Counted from the first letter of the stretch, positions 30,858-42,610 are shown. The stretch is DNA of 64,000 nucleotides from Paraescarpia echinospica (GCA_020002185.1 CM034544.1:36604253-36668252); one strand, 5' to 3'. Notes: a model not told the origin generated them from the sequence alone. Numbers and translations: made by a program.

Positions 30858-32035
30858 ATGATATCGCGCCTTGCAAGCGGCAAGTTAAGGCAAAGAAACA
30901 CGTGGTTTGCGACGACTGGCACAGTTGGGTGGATTTTGCCTTATCCAGCTGTGGGAAGACATGGGCAGAGACCAAAGAAGGGATTCACCTTCCAGTGCGT
31001 GGGGTGTTGGAAGGTGGAATGTCTGAAGAAAGAGGTAGCTAGATTGGTAGATATTGTGAGGGGATGGAGAAAGGAATCAGCAAGGAGACAGGTGCAATTT
31101 CGAAAGACGACAGGGAGAGAGGTGGGAATACTGCAAGACTGAAGGAGATTAGCAGTGGCAAGAAGACTAAGGAAAGGAGATTGAGAGGAGGGAATGTAAT
31201 TGGAGGGGAAGAAATTGGAAAATCGACGACAGAAAACGTGACAACCGTGAAAGTGACAGGAGAAAAAGTGACCGCAGAAAAGGAGGGAGGGAAGATGGGA
31301 CGGGAGAGGAGAGAAGAAAATGAGATGGGAGGAAAGATGAAGGGACGAAAAGAAGTGAGAACAAATGTGATAGAAGAGAAGTCGATAAAAGGGACGATGA
31401 CAGGATGAAAGGTGACAAGAGAAAAAGCGACAGGAAAGAATGTATCGGAGAGAATGTGTCAGCAGAGAAGACGGCAGGAAGAAAAGACAACAACCAGACA
31501 TATGCAAACCGGAGAAGGAGCTACACAGAGGCAGTGATTGGTTGCAGTGTGATATTTCTTATCAACACAATGGTGAAAGAGGGGGCGTTTATGAGCGACT
31601 CCGTTATGAGCAAGACGGATAAGACACTAAGCGAGGGGAAGGATGTCGTTGTTTGTCTACCGGGGGCTAGGATAGAATATGTGACTGAAAGTGTAGAGAA
31701 GGTATTATGGCATGGCAAGGGAGGATTAATGCTAGTGCACGAAGGGACAAATAATGCACACAGGGAGGGAACAAAAGGAATAGTACAGAAGAACAGACTG
31801 AAGTGTCGAACATATTATTCTCTCAGGAATTTTGCCAGTAATGGGAGGAAGGGATCCAACATAAAGATTGGCGGGCATCGCACTAGTTGAGCAGAAGTGA
31901 AAAGAAGAGGGTTGGGAATCGTAGATTTATGGGGATACTTTGTTAGGAGGGAAGATATGTACATGATGGCCTCCATCTAAGCGGAAAGGGGCAGCTGTTT
32001 TCTCACAGAGAACGTGCTGCAATCTGTTGACAGTG
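30858..32035 (+). pseudogene. LINE ORF1: zinc motif + charged region + SGNH hydrolase-like domain
   Basis: The first part encodes FQCVGCWKVECLKKEVARL, a Cys-x2-Cys-x4-Cys motif followed by a helix. A Lys/Glu-rich stretch follows to about 31540. Then comes an esterase-like domain: VVVCLPGARIEYVTESVEKV, MLVHEGTNNAHREGT (SGNH block III), and DGLHLSG at 31965-31985 (the Asp-His block V), the last being in a different frame. CR1-clade ORF1 proteins commonly carry such an esterase. Frames break near 31400 and 31900. Confidence 0.7.
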
Positions 32036-32042
32036 GGACAGG

Positions 32043-34568
32043 TTGCGTCTATTGAAACTAGATTCGCAGGGGGAATTCACAGAGAAGCCTGAAACTGGAG
32101 GCATAGATAAAACAGCAGACATTAATCAGCAAAGAAGAGCCTGGAAAATTGTTATAAATCATGTTAGTCTTTGTTTAAATGCAAGGAGCATATTAAACAA
32201 AAGAAGTGAACTAAACATTATGGTAGAAGATATTGACCCTCGCATAATAGGTATCGAATCATGGTATCGAATCATGGGCCACCAGTGATATATCAGATGC
32301 TGAATTGGGATTAACAGGCTATGTAATGTTCAAGAAAGATAGAATACGTAGAAGGGGAGGTGGAGTTATTTTATGTGCTAAAGAATCTATCCAGGCCAAG
32401 GAAATACAATAAGAAAGAGAAGCAGATTGCGAAGAAGCTGTTTGTTGTAACATAGGTACAGGAAACTCAACGTTAACGGTGGGGTTAGTTTATTGAAGCC
32501 CAAACATAAGCATAGAAGATAATGAAAAAGTACAAAACGTTGTAATGAAAGTCAGCAAACGGGACTGTATTATTATGGGAGATTTTAACCATGGTCATAC
32601 ACAATGGATTTCTCTGTAGAGTACGGGGAGTGAGGACCACAAGTTTTTAGTTTAGTACAAGACAGTTTCCTTTCTCAACATGTGCTAGAACAACCATGAT
32701 TGAGATTGTGTTAGTTATAGTTTTGTCTTCACAGAATGAATTACTTGAAAATGTCAACTTATGTGAGCCACTGGGAAGTAGTGATCACAACCAGATACAT
32801 TTTACCATCAAAGTAAAATCAGAAAGAACTTATAAAAAGCAGTTCAGGAGAAAATTCCTCAAAGGAAGATTAGCGTAAAGGAGGAAATATTTAGAAGATA
32901 GACTAGAACAAGACACTGAAGAATAAGACAGCAACAGAATGCTGGAATATCTTAAAGAGTGAAATAGAGTGCATTGTCGATACATTTATTCCCTTAAAAA
33001 ATGTGAAACGGTCTAGAAAAATTACTTATTGAAAGAAGTCATTAGAAAATTAAATACAACCAAGTGATGTGGAAGTCATATAGACGTTTTGGAAATGATG
33101 AAGACTACACCATTTATAAAGAATCTATCAACCAAGCTACAACTTAAATTAGAAATTCGAAGAGAAGCTACGAACAAGAATAACCTAATAAAACAAGACA
33201 ACAAGAGGTTTTATGTATATGTTCGGCCCAAACGACAGAAGATCTGATTGGCAGAAGACCTGAATGAATATTATAGTTCAGTGTTTACCAGGGAAGATAT
33301 TAATTCACTGCCAGTACCAGAGGCTAAATTCAAGAGTGCAGAATTATACTATTTAGGACAGTTGATTTTAACGCCGGAAATGGTATCTAAGAAAATTATG
33401 GCTACGAAGGATTATAAATCACCTGGAGTGGATGGGATTCCGCCTAAAATACTATTGGAAATTGTAGAACAAATTAGCATACCACTTTTTCAACTTGTCA
33501 TTAGTGGTTCCTTTAGAATGGTAAGAAACAAACATTATACCGTTATTTAAAAAAAGGATCCAGAAACAAGTCAGATAAATACAGACGAGTGAGTTTAACG
33601 TCAGTGATTTGCAAATTATTAGAAAGACTAATTAAAGACCACATGGTCGATTTTCTTGTTAAACATAACTTGTTAAACCCATCTCAACATGGGTTTCTAA
33701 AAGCGAAGTCATGCTTAACAAACATGTTATGTTTCTGGGAGATATCACTAAGTGGGTAGACGAGGGATCACCAGTAGATATAATTTACTTAGATTTTAAG
33801 AAAGCTTTCGACAAAGACCCACATCAAAGAATACTGCTTAAGCTAAAGGCCCGTAGTATAGGAAATGGTTTAACTAACTGGATAGAAAAATGGATAATTA
33901 ACAGAAGACAACGGGTAGTAGTTGATGGGGAGGCTTCGAACTAGAAATCAGTTCTAAGTGGGGTATCACTGGGATCAGTACCGGGACCTATATTATTCTT
34001 AATATATGTCAACGATTCGGACGATGATATAACAAGCAAGGTTTTGACATTTGCGAATGATACAATATTGTTTAGAAAGATTAAACATGATGGAGATAGA
34101 CAGAATTGACAAGATGATCTTGACAGGTTCATAAAATGGTCTGAAAAATGGCAAATTTTGTTCAATTTTGGGAAATGTAAATGCCTCCACACAGGACATG
34201 GGAACGAAGAAGAGAGCAACTAAAGTGATACCAAACCGAGGGAAATTAGTTACGAAATACGCCTAAAAGAATTCGGTTTAACAACACTAGAGACCAGGAG
34301 ATTGAGAGGAGATCAGATAGAAGTGTCTAAAATATTGAAAGGTTATGAAAATATTGATATTACTATTTTTTTCTCAGTTAAGAATGATAGAAGGACCAGA
34401 GGACATGGAGTTACATTAGTAAAAGAGCTGTGTAGATTAGATATAAGTAAGTTCTCATTCTCACAAAGGATTATAATTGAACGGAACATATTATCTCCCG
34501 ATTGTGTTGGTGCTAGATGCGTGAATATGTTTAAAAATAAAATCGACGTATACTTTAAAAGGGCGTGA
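32043..34568 (+). pseudogene. LINE ORF2: endonuclease/reverse transcriptase
   Basis: Endonuclease pieces include SLCLNARSILNKRSEL and, further on, IIMGDFNHGHTQW and PLGSSDHNQIHF. RT pieces include SPGVDGIPPKIL, YLDFKKAFDKDPHQRIL and a fingers/palm junction reading LGSVPGP. The catalytic FADD box reads FAND (34050-34061), losing one metal-binding Asp. C-terminal LETRRLRGDQIEV and VNMFKNKIDVYF are present, but the segment between the RT core and these is shortened. Several stops and shifts interrupt it. Confidence 0.8.
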
Positions 34569-34689
34569 TACATACATAAAACGTATAGGACTCTTGGTAA
34601 GCCAACAGGTTCCCTTGTCCACCTGCCATCTAGAGTTAATTTTCTGGAAAGCAACGTTGTTAAATCTTGTTAAAAAATTACTGTATTCC

Positions 34690-36080
34690 CCAATGAATAC
34701 TAAATATGAGTGATTATATATATGTACCAATGCGGATGACCTTTTCACGATGATTCTGGTGCTGAAAAATCAAATCCCTTCCTGAAGCGATTTGAATCGT
34801 ACCCGAAATTCCTAGAAGTGACGACACTATAGATGTATTTCCCGCTCCGCAAGCAGTTTCGGTACAAGGGGAATTCTAGCTTCTGTAGTTAGTCGAATCG
34901 TGTCCGTACGGGAATCGGAACATCCTGCGAATAACGTCAGAAGGTAAAGAGGTATTTCCGGAATCACAAATTTGCAAACATTCCTCCATGTTACCTCTTT
35001 ATAGTTGAAGTGGAAACATTGGTAGAAGGCAGCATCTGATTTTCCAGATGTTCGGTACTATCGTTGTCATAAAGACGGCCATTATAACATTGGCAAATGT
35101 ATCACCATGTTTCTTAACTATATACAATGGGTTTGCATGAAATAGAAATAGTAAGCATTATATTTTGCATATATGCGACTATATATCTACGCAATATAAA
35201 TGAAACGCATTGTATTCCGTATAAATGACACCACATAAAACGCATTCTCCACGTTTCAACCACCAATCACAAACCTACCCGAATGTCGTCTTCGTACATT
35301 TGTAGTCCTAGCTTAATGTTCGATTAATAAGAAAACAAGGATATTATATGTGCAATTTAACTTATGTTAAATTCGCTGTAAAACACATATTGTTTTACTA
35401 TGTAAAGTTGAGATGTATTTGAATGTAGATTCGTCTTCGCAGTGGTGGTGCCAGTGAGGTATTCCATTCATGATTTATATACTGAATCATGTGCTCCCTG
35501 ATTCAGAGCACATGAATCAGAGAACACAGCCGTAGGTAATACAAAATGGGGAAGACATATTGTAAGGAAATGTTGATAAAAAATACTTATTTACCCACTA
35601 TCATTATTAAAATATACTGTACTACATCTTCTCGTCAACGATTCGTTATTATTGTAAATTACATATGCCTGTTTTTGATCAGTGATGAATATCTACATTT
35701 ACAAATATAAGCAGCCGGCGACTGTTACTCTCCGAACCTGAATTTTCACCCAAAACACGGCATAATAATACTACCACTGTCAAACAGATGGCGCTACACG
35801 CTCAATTTAAATATGACATATCACTGAGTGATTCTGCAACTTGAGTAAAATGCTCTACCACCGCTAAGGACGATTGCTACCATTCGGGACGCACTAAGAA
35901 CTATTAGATGTGATTGTGCGAAAGTACTGACATAAAGTAGATAAAATAAAGTCGTAACAATGTCAGCAAAGTTTGCATGGGAATATGTTAGATTACGTCG
36001 GACATTAAATTAAAATAATTAATTGCACGCACTCACACACTAGTGAACGCACTTAATCACTAAACTACGCATGTGCATTA
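34690..36080. other. Spacer with one small hairpin
   Basis: No exon or repeat family was recognised. A 15-bp stem hairpin lies at 35482-35520 and a single AGATGGCGCTAC motif near 35788. Confidence 0.4.
35482..35520. other. Small imperfect hairpin
   Basis: CTGAATCATGTGCTC and GAGCACATGAATCAG pair with one mismatch around a 9-nt loop. No support that it is a microRNA. Confidence 0.35.
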
Positions 36081-36094
36081 GCACACGTACAAAG

Positions 36095-36395
<301 letters not shown>

Positions 36396-36429
36396 TTTGT
36401 ATAAAAAAAACTGTGTACGTTCAATCAAT

Positions 36430-36461
36430 AATGTATATATAATATATATATATATACATAA

Positions 36462-36500
<39 letters not shown>

Positions 36501-36501
36501 T
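36430..36501. repeat. (TA)n microsatellite
   Basis: Alternating TA with TACATA interruptions. Confidence 0.9.
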
Positions 36502-36536
36502 ATAAACATTTTATAGATTCATATGACTAAAATGGT

Positions 36537-36542
36537 TTTATT
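36537..36542 (-). terminator. Candidate polyadenylation signal of the CILP-like C-terminal exon
   Basis: Minus-strand AATAAA about 250 bp past the stop codon at 36790. Confidence 0.4.
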
Positions 36543-36789
36543 GCGATCATTTTCAACTACAATGAATAAAATGCAATCATGAATATTAGTTATTGGATTA
36601 TTTATATCATTACACATCTTGCTGTAATCGTATAGTTATAGTATTACTGTCCAGGACTGATGCATATACAAGCAATATATTTTCACTAAATACGCTGAAA
36701 TTCTCTTGACTCAAGCGATTAACTACAAGCATGAATATCAATTGTTTTAATGTTGATCCAGTTATTATATTGTAATCACAGTGTTCGAC

Positions 36790-37120
36790 CTAATTTGGTC
36801 CAGGAGTGTTGCCACTTCCGCCGGAACTTCCGCCAGAGCAGTCGAAATACGCAACGCTGCTCCATCCTCTCATGCACTTGTTCATCGCACGATAGAACGC
36901 CAGATCTCCGGGACCAGAGGCAGGGTAAAGGCCTAAACCGAAGGCATTTCGTGGATTTTTACGGGCCCCGGTGACCCTCCCTGAACCTTCGGTGACGGTG
37001 ACATTTGCCAGAACGCGGACCTGGATGCTGCTGTTACTGTGGGAGACGTACTTCGTCACTCCGTAGTTGCGCCCGTACTTTTGTTCGAAGTTGTTGGTTA
37101 CGTTAATGAGCCGTGACCTC
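36790..37120 (-). CDS. C-terminal exon of a secreted CILP-like protein
   Basis: The exon follows a good acceptor (TTTTCTGTTGTAG) and ends with TAG at 36790-36792, encoding about 109 residues. It includes KYGRNYGVTKYVSHSNSSIQ, NPRNAFGLGLYPASGPGD and AMNKCMRGWSSVAYFDC, then a Ser/Gly tail. I match it, from memory of invertebrate CILP-like proteins, to their C-terminal domain (np.G.alg.y...C..GW......C), with moderate certainty. NVT and NSS sequons fit a secreted protein. It lies downstream, on the same strand, of the signal-peptide and TSP1 exons, so it is probably the last exon of that gene. The exon starts in phase 2 and no exon with a matching donor phase was identified. Confidence 0.5.
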
Positions 37121-37235
37121 CTACAACAGAAAATTGGTGCATCATTGCAACTTAATAATAAATTGTGATTAGTATGGGTGTTTTGGGGCTTCATTTTTAA
37201 GAAGAATGTATGTGGCTGGAACGAATATTGGTTAT

Positions 37236-37264
37236 GCTTGTGTGTGTGTGTGTGTGTGTGTGTG
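37236..37264. repeat. TG microsatellite
   Basis: About 12 TG units, between two oppositely oriented exons. Confidence 0.95.
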
Positions 37265-37374
37265 GATGTGTGCGCGTGTGCTGATGTGCGTATATCCGTG
37301 CGTGCGAGCTTGTGTTTTGCATATATGTGCGTTCGAAGGCAGCACGTTGACATCATTTACGAAAAGCGGAATAG

Positions 37375-38235
37375 AAGTTCACTTTCGAAGATTCGGAAGG
37401 AGAAACTCGGCTGTTGAAGACATTTGGCGTCGTCACCTTGCTGGCGGAAGATAAAAACGGAAATGACGTCTTCCTCAGTGGCAAAACGACGATGAAGTTC
37501 GACGCTGATGCGTTGGGAATCGAACGTAACGAGTCTGTCTTCCTTTGGAGCATCGACGTCACCAGTGGAGAATGGCAGAAATCGGGAACATTGACCTACA
37601 CCGGCAGTCGAAGACGCAAAAGACAAGCCGTCACAGCGGGTAACAGCGTGGAGGGAGAGGCGGAAATACCACCAAACATTCCCTACTTAAACTGCGATCG
37701 ACCCATCCTACGCGGTCGTCTTTGCTCCATCGCTGTCTACGTGTATTACGGCGGCGACTTCTCCATTCCGCTACAGGGCGAACGAGTGACAGCCTTCATC
37801 ATGGAGAACGGAATATTCATCGGCCGTACTTCTGGTTACACGGACCAGAACGGCAAGGCATGTCTCCTAGTCGCATGTGGACTGCAGCATATCTTTAGAC
37901 TCGAATCGCTTGATGGAGTGATAGTCCACCCCACTCATTTCCTTCCGACCCCGTTCGCATTCACAAACAGGGTCGATGGCTTCAAATTCACGGCAACCTC
38001 TCCTGCAACGCAACTCAGCAACCTGAAAGGGCCTGTGTTCCGATACCGGGCGTGGAGAAGCAGTTGCTACTCGGCCAATTCCTCGGCATACCACTTCATT
38101 ATTGCTAAGCCGCCGGTTCGTCCGTCACTCTATGGTTCCCTGAACGCTGTCGAGATGCGTCCTGGATTAGACATCAGTTGGTTCCCCAATAAGCCCGCCG
38201 AGCGGGAAGTCTGCATCCTTCAAGTGGGAATCATG
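37375..38235 (+). CDS. CILP-like middle exon with furin site (opposite strand to its neighbours)
   Basis: A large plus-strand exon, open from after a TAG at 37372 to the donor ATG/GTACGT at 38235/38236. It reads KTFGVVTLLAEDKNGNDVFL, MKFDADALGI, LWSIDVTSGEWQKSGTLTY, then SRRRKRQ (37606-37626), a furin-type site placed as in cartilage intermediate layer proteins. After it come CDRPILRGRLCSIAVYVYYG, YTDQNGKACLLVACG and PFAFTNRVDGFKFTA, resembling the post-cleavage CILP region. It is a secreted matrix-type protein segment with cysteines for disulfides. The 5' border is uncertain because the pyrimidine tract is weak. The exon points away from the C-terminal exon 250 bp to its left and the TSP1 exon to its right, both of which are on the minus strand. 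Confidence 0.62.
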
Positions 38236-38940
38236 GTACGTGCAATCAATGAAACAAGCAGGTACATTTAAAAAAGTAAAATTGGTAGTGGAAGAGAAAG
38301 CAAGTCAAATCAATATGTTTTGGAAGTACAACATATAAACCTAATGCGTTCAGAATTCCTTTTGCGTTTTGCTGTTATTTTTGAGTGAACAAAAAAACAT
38401 TATGCACTATTTATTGTCGACTTTATTATTACAAAAAATGAGAGGCTGTGTGTTTTATTTTGTGTTCACTAATGTTGTTCCTGTCTCGAACGTCCCGTGT
38501 AGCCAAAACCCGTGTGATATAACAGCCGTTGTAAGGTAAATGGCAATATAAAGTTATATGCCTCGTGGCGGGCAAATGCGCGTACCATCTGCATTAAAAA
38601 AACCAGAAGTCTCTGAGAACCAACTAAAAGGACTAACACTTGTATCAGTGGAATTTGACATTGCGATGAGCGGGTATGTTAATATTTATTCCCCTGAAAG
38701 CGTAGGTTACAAATGTCAACTTTATGACAATTCCATATTTTGTTTCCGAATTCTAAATTGGCACCGTTAATGTAATAACATCCTGTGTTAGATATATAAT
38801 TAATATAGACACGCATTAGGCGATAATATTACATTATTCATCAAGGTAAATACAAATCCAATTTCTTGTATTGTACGGTATCCAATCAGTGGGACTGCAG
38901 AATCGCCTTTTCGTTTTACACTTTTTTCCTGGCAGATATG
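38236..38940. other. Intron or spacer, no exon recognised
   Basis: AT-rich. A 70-codon frame at 38558-38770 has no recognisable motif. Confidence 0.4.
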
Positions 38941-38944
38941 TCGA

Positions 38945-39080
38945 ATCGAACGCTATCTTGACACATGGGAGCAACTTTCAGTCACGCTGAAAGTACTGCC
39001 TGCGACTGTTCGCATAGTCACCAATGTATATAACCAGGTACTCATTCACACGGCTTTGTGCACTGGAGCAACTTTGCCTA
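38945..39080 (-). mobile_element. Partial SINE body
   Basis: Shares TATATAxCCAGxTACTCATTCA and GAGCAAC with the SINE at 39585-39832 at roughly 70-75 percent identity, without the tRNA head. An acceptor-like TTTTTTCCTGGCAG precedes it on the plus strand but leads into SINE sequence, so no exon is called. Confidence 0.5.
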
Positions 39081-39314
39081 GGTGTTTGTATCCCTCAATT
39101 TGCATTGAATAACGATATAGCAACTACTATTACCTGCCTATCTGCCGGCATGTCTACATGTATGTATGCCTACATACCTCCTTAACTACCTTTTTTCCAA
39201 CATTTGACATGGTTTTCATGTTTCCTTTTCGCATTAGTATATTGACATGAATACTTGTGGCAACAAATAGCTACGTTGATGCTCTATGTCGTAAAAACCC
39301 GTCGATTGTCATAC

Positions 39315-39506
39315 CTGGACACGCCCACACGCTGCACGCGCGAATGTCAGTAGACATCCCGACGCACGCAGAGCCGCCATTTTGTGGCGACGGGTCGTCA
39401 CAGTGTCGCACGCGTAGCTGCGTTCCTCCGTCACACGTGGCTGAACAAAAGGTCCACGGGTCCCACTCGGACCACTGCCCGTCAATCACCGGACCAGACT
39501 GGTCTT
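39315..39506 (-). CDS. Thrombospondin type-1 exon, copy A
   Basis: A 192-bp phase 1-1 exon between acceptor TTCTATCCACAG and donor CCAG/GTATGA. It encodes one TSP1 repeat: DGQWSEWDPWTFCSATCDGG (WxxWxxW and CSxTC), then RVRHCDDPSP, SACVGMSTDIRAC and WACPG, giving six cysteines. Such domains sit in secreted or extracellular proteins and are easily duplicated because the exon phase is symmetric. Copies B and C lie about 6.6 and 13.8 kb away on the same strand; copy A has STDIRAC where the others have STEIRAC. It is likely an exon of the gene whose signal-peptide exon is near 58.6 kb. Confidence 0.85.
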
Positions 39507-39584
39507 CTGTGGATAGAAAGCATAAACCGGTAAAGACAAGTTCTTACATAGCGCTAATGACTTAGGACTGTTCACGGTTTACAC

Positions 39585-39832
39585 CCTGCCAGACCTGTAC
39601 AATCGAACACCATCTCGACTTCGCTGGGAAGAATTCAGCCACGCAGCAGTTAGTGCGCGAATATTGTTCGTACCCAAATGTCCACCACTGTATATAGCCA
39701 GATACTCATTCATACAGCTGTGCGATGATGAGCAACGTAGAATTGACGAACTTATTGCAGTTTCAAAAAGGCACCACAACATTCGAACCCGAGTTCTTTC
39801 GATTTAGCCAATGCGTTCCACGTTGTATATAT
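39585..39832 (-). mobile_element. tRNA-derived SINE, copy A
   Basis: In minus orientation it begins with a tRNA-like head, CGCATTGGCTAA then GGGTTCGAATG (box B), followed by a body containing GTTGCTCATCATCGCACAGC and TATACAGTGGTGGACATTTG. This head-body layout matches broadly distributed marine-animal SINEs. A partial relative lies at 38945-39080. Confidence 0.6.
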
Positions 39833-40269
39833 TATATTTTACGCGTAGTTACGCATGCAGATTACAACGCACGCACACACGCACACTCGCACACACGCAC
39901 ACACGCACAGTTAATACTTAGTAATGAAGGTGTTTCTCCAATGGCAGATACCTGCGAAGGAATTCCATACTGGTTAATTTCATTTAAATGATTGGATTTG
40001 TATATGTCCGTAGAACCAATTAAACGCTTGAAACCGAACGTGTTTTCAATTATACGTAATACATCTATACATTTCGCTGTAATTAAGCTGTTGAGTGGGA
40101 TATACAGGCGCGCCAGTCTGTATACGTTTTGTATCAAAAGGGAATAAATTATTATTAACAGGAACAGAATGTTGGTCACTGCATTTATATGAAATAGCAT
40201 TACTATTGGTCGACGATAGAGCTGGTGCGTGGTAGTGAGGTAGTGACGTTTGCGCTGAAATAAACTGTA

Positions 40270-40800
40270 TTGTGTGTTTGCGTACATTTTACGTTCCTGT
40301 GCAATTCCGTCTAGCTATTCTCTGGATAGTGCAACTAGAACGCCGGCTGTATTCTGCGCGAGCTGGTAATACAACACCGAGGCCGCTTACTTATAAAAAC
40401 TGCGCGCTTGATTTGCCGTACGGTATGCCCTAGTTAGCGCGGGCGCTGCTTACTGCCGGCGCTAGGCACTGACGCTGTAATCGAATTTCGGCAGTCTTTG
40501 ATTAGCGGTGGAGTTGTCGGCAATATTAATAAACAGTTCGCCGGCGAGAGGCGGAGAATTTCATAACGAAAGCTAGCGGGATAATGGGCCTGCTGCGTTA
40601 TTAAGGAGTACGCAATAGTTGGAATATAGAGAAGCTAGGTGGAGCTAGACAAGTTGTTGCTGTGTGTAGGCAATAGTTGGATTATAATAAAGGAGAAGGT
40701 AAGCTTGTGACAATTCACCGTTAAAATAAAGTACTATAGCGTGTGTTGCAACCAATTTTATTCATTCCATCGCTGTAGTCGAGCAAGTAACCGCGTGACA
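40270..40800 (+). mobile_element. LTR-like segment followed by primer-site-like leader, unit A
   Basis: Contains a TATA-like CTTATAAAAA near 40391, AATAAA near 40724, and ends ...CGCGTGACA at 40800, followed by TAACGGGTGGGCCACGGACA. The GTGACA end plus a short spacer and G-rich leader parallels the end of the Gmr1-like LTR in this window (GTGACA, TAAT, TGGGGG). No gag or pol follows; the tRNA-half satellite starts about 55 bp later. The left border was not identified and no matching second LTR was found, so this may be a solo LTR plus leader. Confidence 0.38.
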
Positions 40801-41430
40801 TAACGGGTGGGCCACGGACAGGTCCCCCGGGCCGAGGCGAACACCTGGAGGAGTGGATTCTCATACAGAGGTAGTAGTGTAGTGGTTAGAGCAGCGGACT
40901 CTCATTCAAGAGGTGGGAGCGTAGTGACTAGGCAGTGGACTCTCATACAGATGTGGTAGTGTAGTGTTTGAGCAGTGGACTCTGATACCAGAGGCGGGAG
41001 TGTAGTGGTTAGAGCAGTGGGCTCTCTTACCAGAGGTGGTAGTACAGTTGTTAGGACTCCCATACCAGAGGTGGTAGTGTAGAGCTTAGGGCAGTGGACT
41101 CTCGTACAAGCTCGTACAACAGGTGGTGGTGTAGTGGTTAGAGCAGTGGCGTCTTATACCAGAGGTGGTAGAGTAGTGGTTAGTGCTCTCATACTGAGGT
41201 GGTAGTGTAGTGGTTAGAGCAGTGGACTCTCGTACAAGAGGTGGTAGTGTAGTGGTCAGAGTAGTGGCCTCTTATACCAGAGGTGATAGTGTAGTGATTA
41301 GTGCTCTCATACAGAGGTGGTAGTTTAGCGGTTAGGGCAGAAGACTCTCGTACCAGAGGTGGTAGTGTAGTGGTTAGAGCAGTGCACTCTCAAATAGAGG
41401 TGGTAGTGTAGTGGTTAGAGCAGTATAGTC

Positions 41431-41690
41431 CCTCTTCTGTTTGACGGGCACTTTTTTCGACACCAACTTGCGCAGATGGTTGCTGTATTTTGCCAGCACT
41501 TTTTTCTGTTTCGCCGATAATTTCACGTTCCCGCGCAAAATGTTGTACGCGCAGTCGCGCAGACTACAGATGAGATCGGAATCCGCGTGGGCGATCACGG
41601 CTTTTTTTCAGATCCGCATTCCTCTTGTATCTACGCAACAGATTCAGGGCCAGGATGTGCCTCTTGACGCGCTCTGTCATCCTGACGAAC
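41431..41690 (-). pseudogene. Fragment of a Polinton/adintovirus-type small basic protein, unit A
   Basis: Two minus-strand frames abut at a run of seven T (41602-41608): the first starts at ATG 41690 (RVKRHILALNLLRRYKR), the second continues with DLICSLRDCAYNILRGNVKL and KQKKVLAKYSNHLRKLVSKK. The pattern (LxxCxxNxLxGNVxL ... Q(K)K...L..h...LR.L..K.v) matches small basic proteins I know from Polinton/adintovirus-type elements. It is truncated at its C-terminus by the satellite and frameshifted, so not functional. The T-run frameshift is shared by all three copies. Confidence 0.45.
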
Positions 41691-41754
41691 GACGTCGGCC
41701 GCGACGCGCTCCTCTTTTCATACTTTAACTCCACTTCACTAGATGTCAGCACTA

Positions 41755-41925
41755 CTAAAAAATAGTCACTATGTATACTGTATGTAATTGGACACATAAA
41801 ACATAGTCACTATATACACTGTATGTATGTGGACATCTAAAAAAATAGTCGCTATATATACTGTATGTAGTTGGACACCTAAAAACATACTCACTATATA
41901 CACTGTATATATTTGCATACCTGTT
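41755..41925. repeat. ~42-bp ACTGTATGTA array, unit A
   Basis: Units around ATAGTCACTATATACACTGT then ATGTATTTGGACACCTAAAA. A second, longer block is at 42305-42610. Equivalents: 48214-48384 and 48764-49069 (unit B), 55547-55715 (unit C). Confidence 0.88.
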
Positions 41926-42304
41926 AGGGCTCTCATACCAGATGTGGTAGTGTATTGCTTAGGGCAGTGGACTCTCGTACAAAAGGTGGTGGTGTAGTGG
42001 TTAGAGCAGTGGCGTCTTATTCCAGAGTTGTAGTGTAGTGGTTAGTGCTCTCATACTGAGGTGGTCGTGTAGTGGTTAGAGCAGTGAATTCTCATACCAG
42101 AGGTGTTAGTGTAGTGCTTAGGGCAGTGGACACTCGTGCAAGAGGTGGTATTGTAGTGGTTAGAGCAGTGGCCTTTTATACCAGAGGTGATAGTTTAGCG
42201 GTAAGGGCAGAAGACTCTCGTACCAGAGGTGTTAGTGTAGTGTTTAGAGCAGTGTACTCTCAAATAGAGGTGGTAGTGTAGTGGTTAGAGCAGCGGACTC
42301 TCAT

Positions 42305-42610
42305 TTGAGTATGTATTTGGACACATAAAAACATAGCCGCTATATACACTGTATATATGTGGACATCTAAACAAATAGTCACTATATATACTGTATGTAG
42401 TTGGACACCTAAAAACATAGTAACTATATACACTGTATGTATTTGCATACCTAAAAGCTTAGTCACTATTTATACTGTATATTTGGACACCTAAAACATA
42501 GTCATTATATATACTGTATGTATTTGAACACCTAAATATACAGCCACTATATACATTGTGTATATTTGGACACCTAAAGTCATAGTCACTATATACACCG
42601 TATGTATGCA
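42305..42610. repeat. ~42-bp ACTGTATGTA array, unit A second block
   Basis: Seven to eight further units of the same family with sequence drift. Equivalent at 48764-49069; absent from unit C owing to its deletion. Confidence 0.88.

Larger units (their letters stand above)
30858..34680 (+). mobile_element. Decayed CR1/L2-like LINE
   Basis: Order: ORF1 (zinc motif, charged region, SGNH-esterase-like domain), ORF2 (endonuclease then RT), 3' tail. Multiple frame shifts, stops and an internal deletion just after the RT core (near 34219) make it inactive. Confidence 0.8.

Noticed and set aside
30941..31507. 188-codon and 108-codon minus-strand frames
   Set aside because: Antisense shadows of the Lys/Glu-rich LINE ORF1 on the plus strand.
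38937..39040. Plus-strand exon after a strong acceptor TTTTTTCCTGGCAG
   Set aside because: The sequence downstream is homologous to the SINE body at 39585-39832 and shows no protein match.
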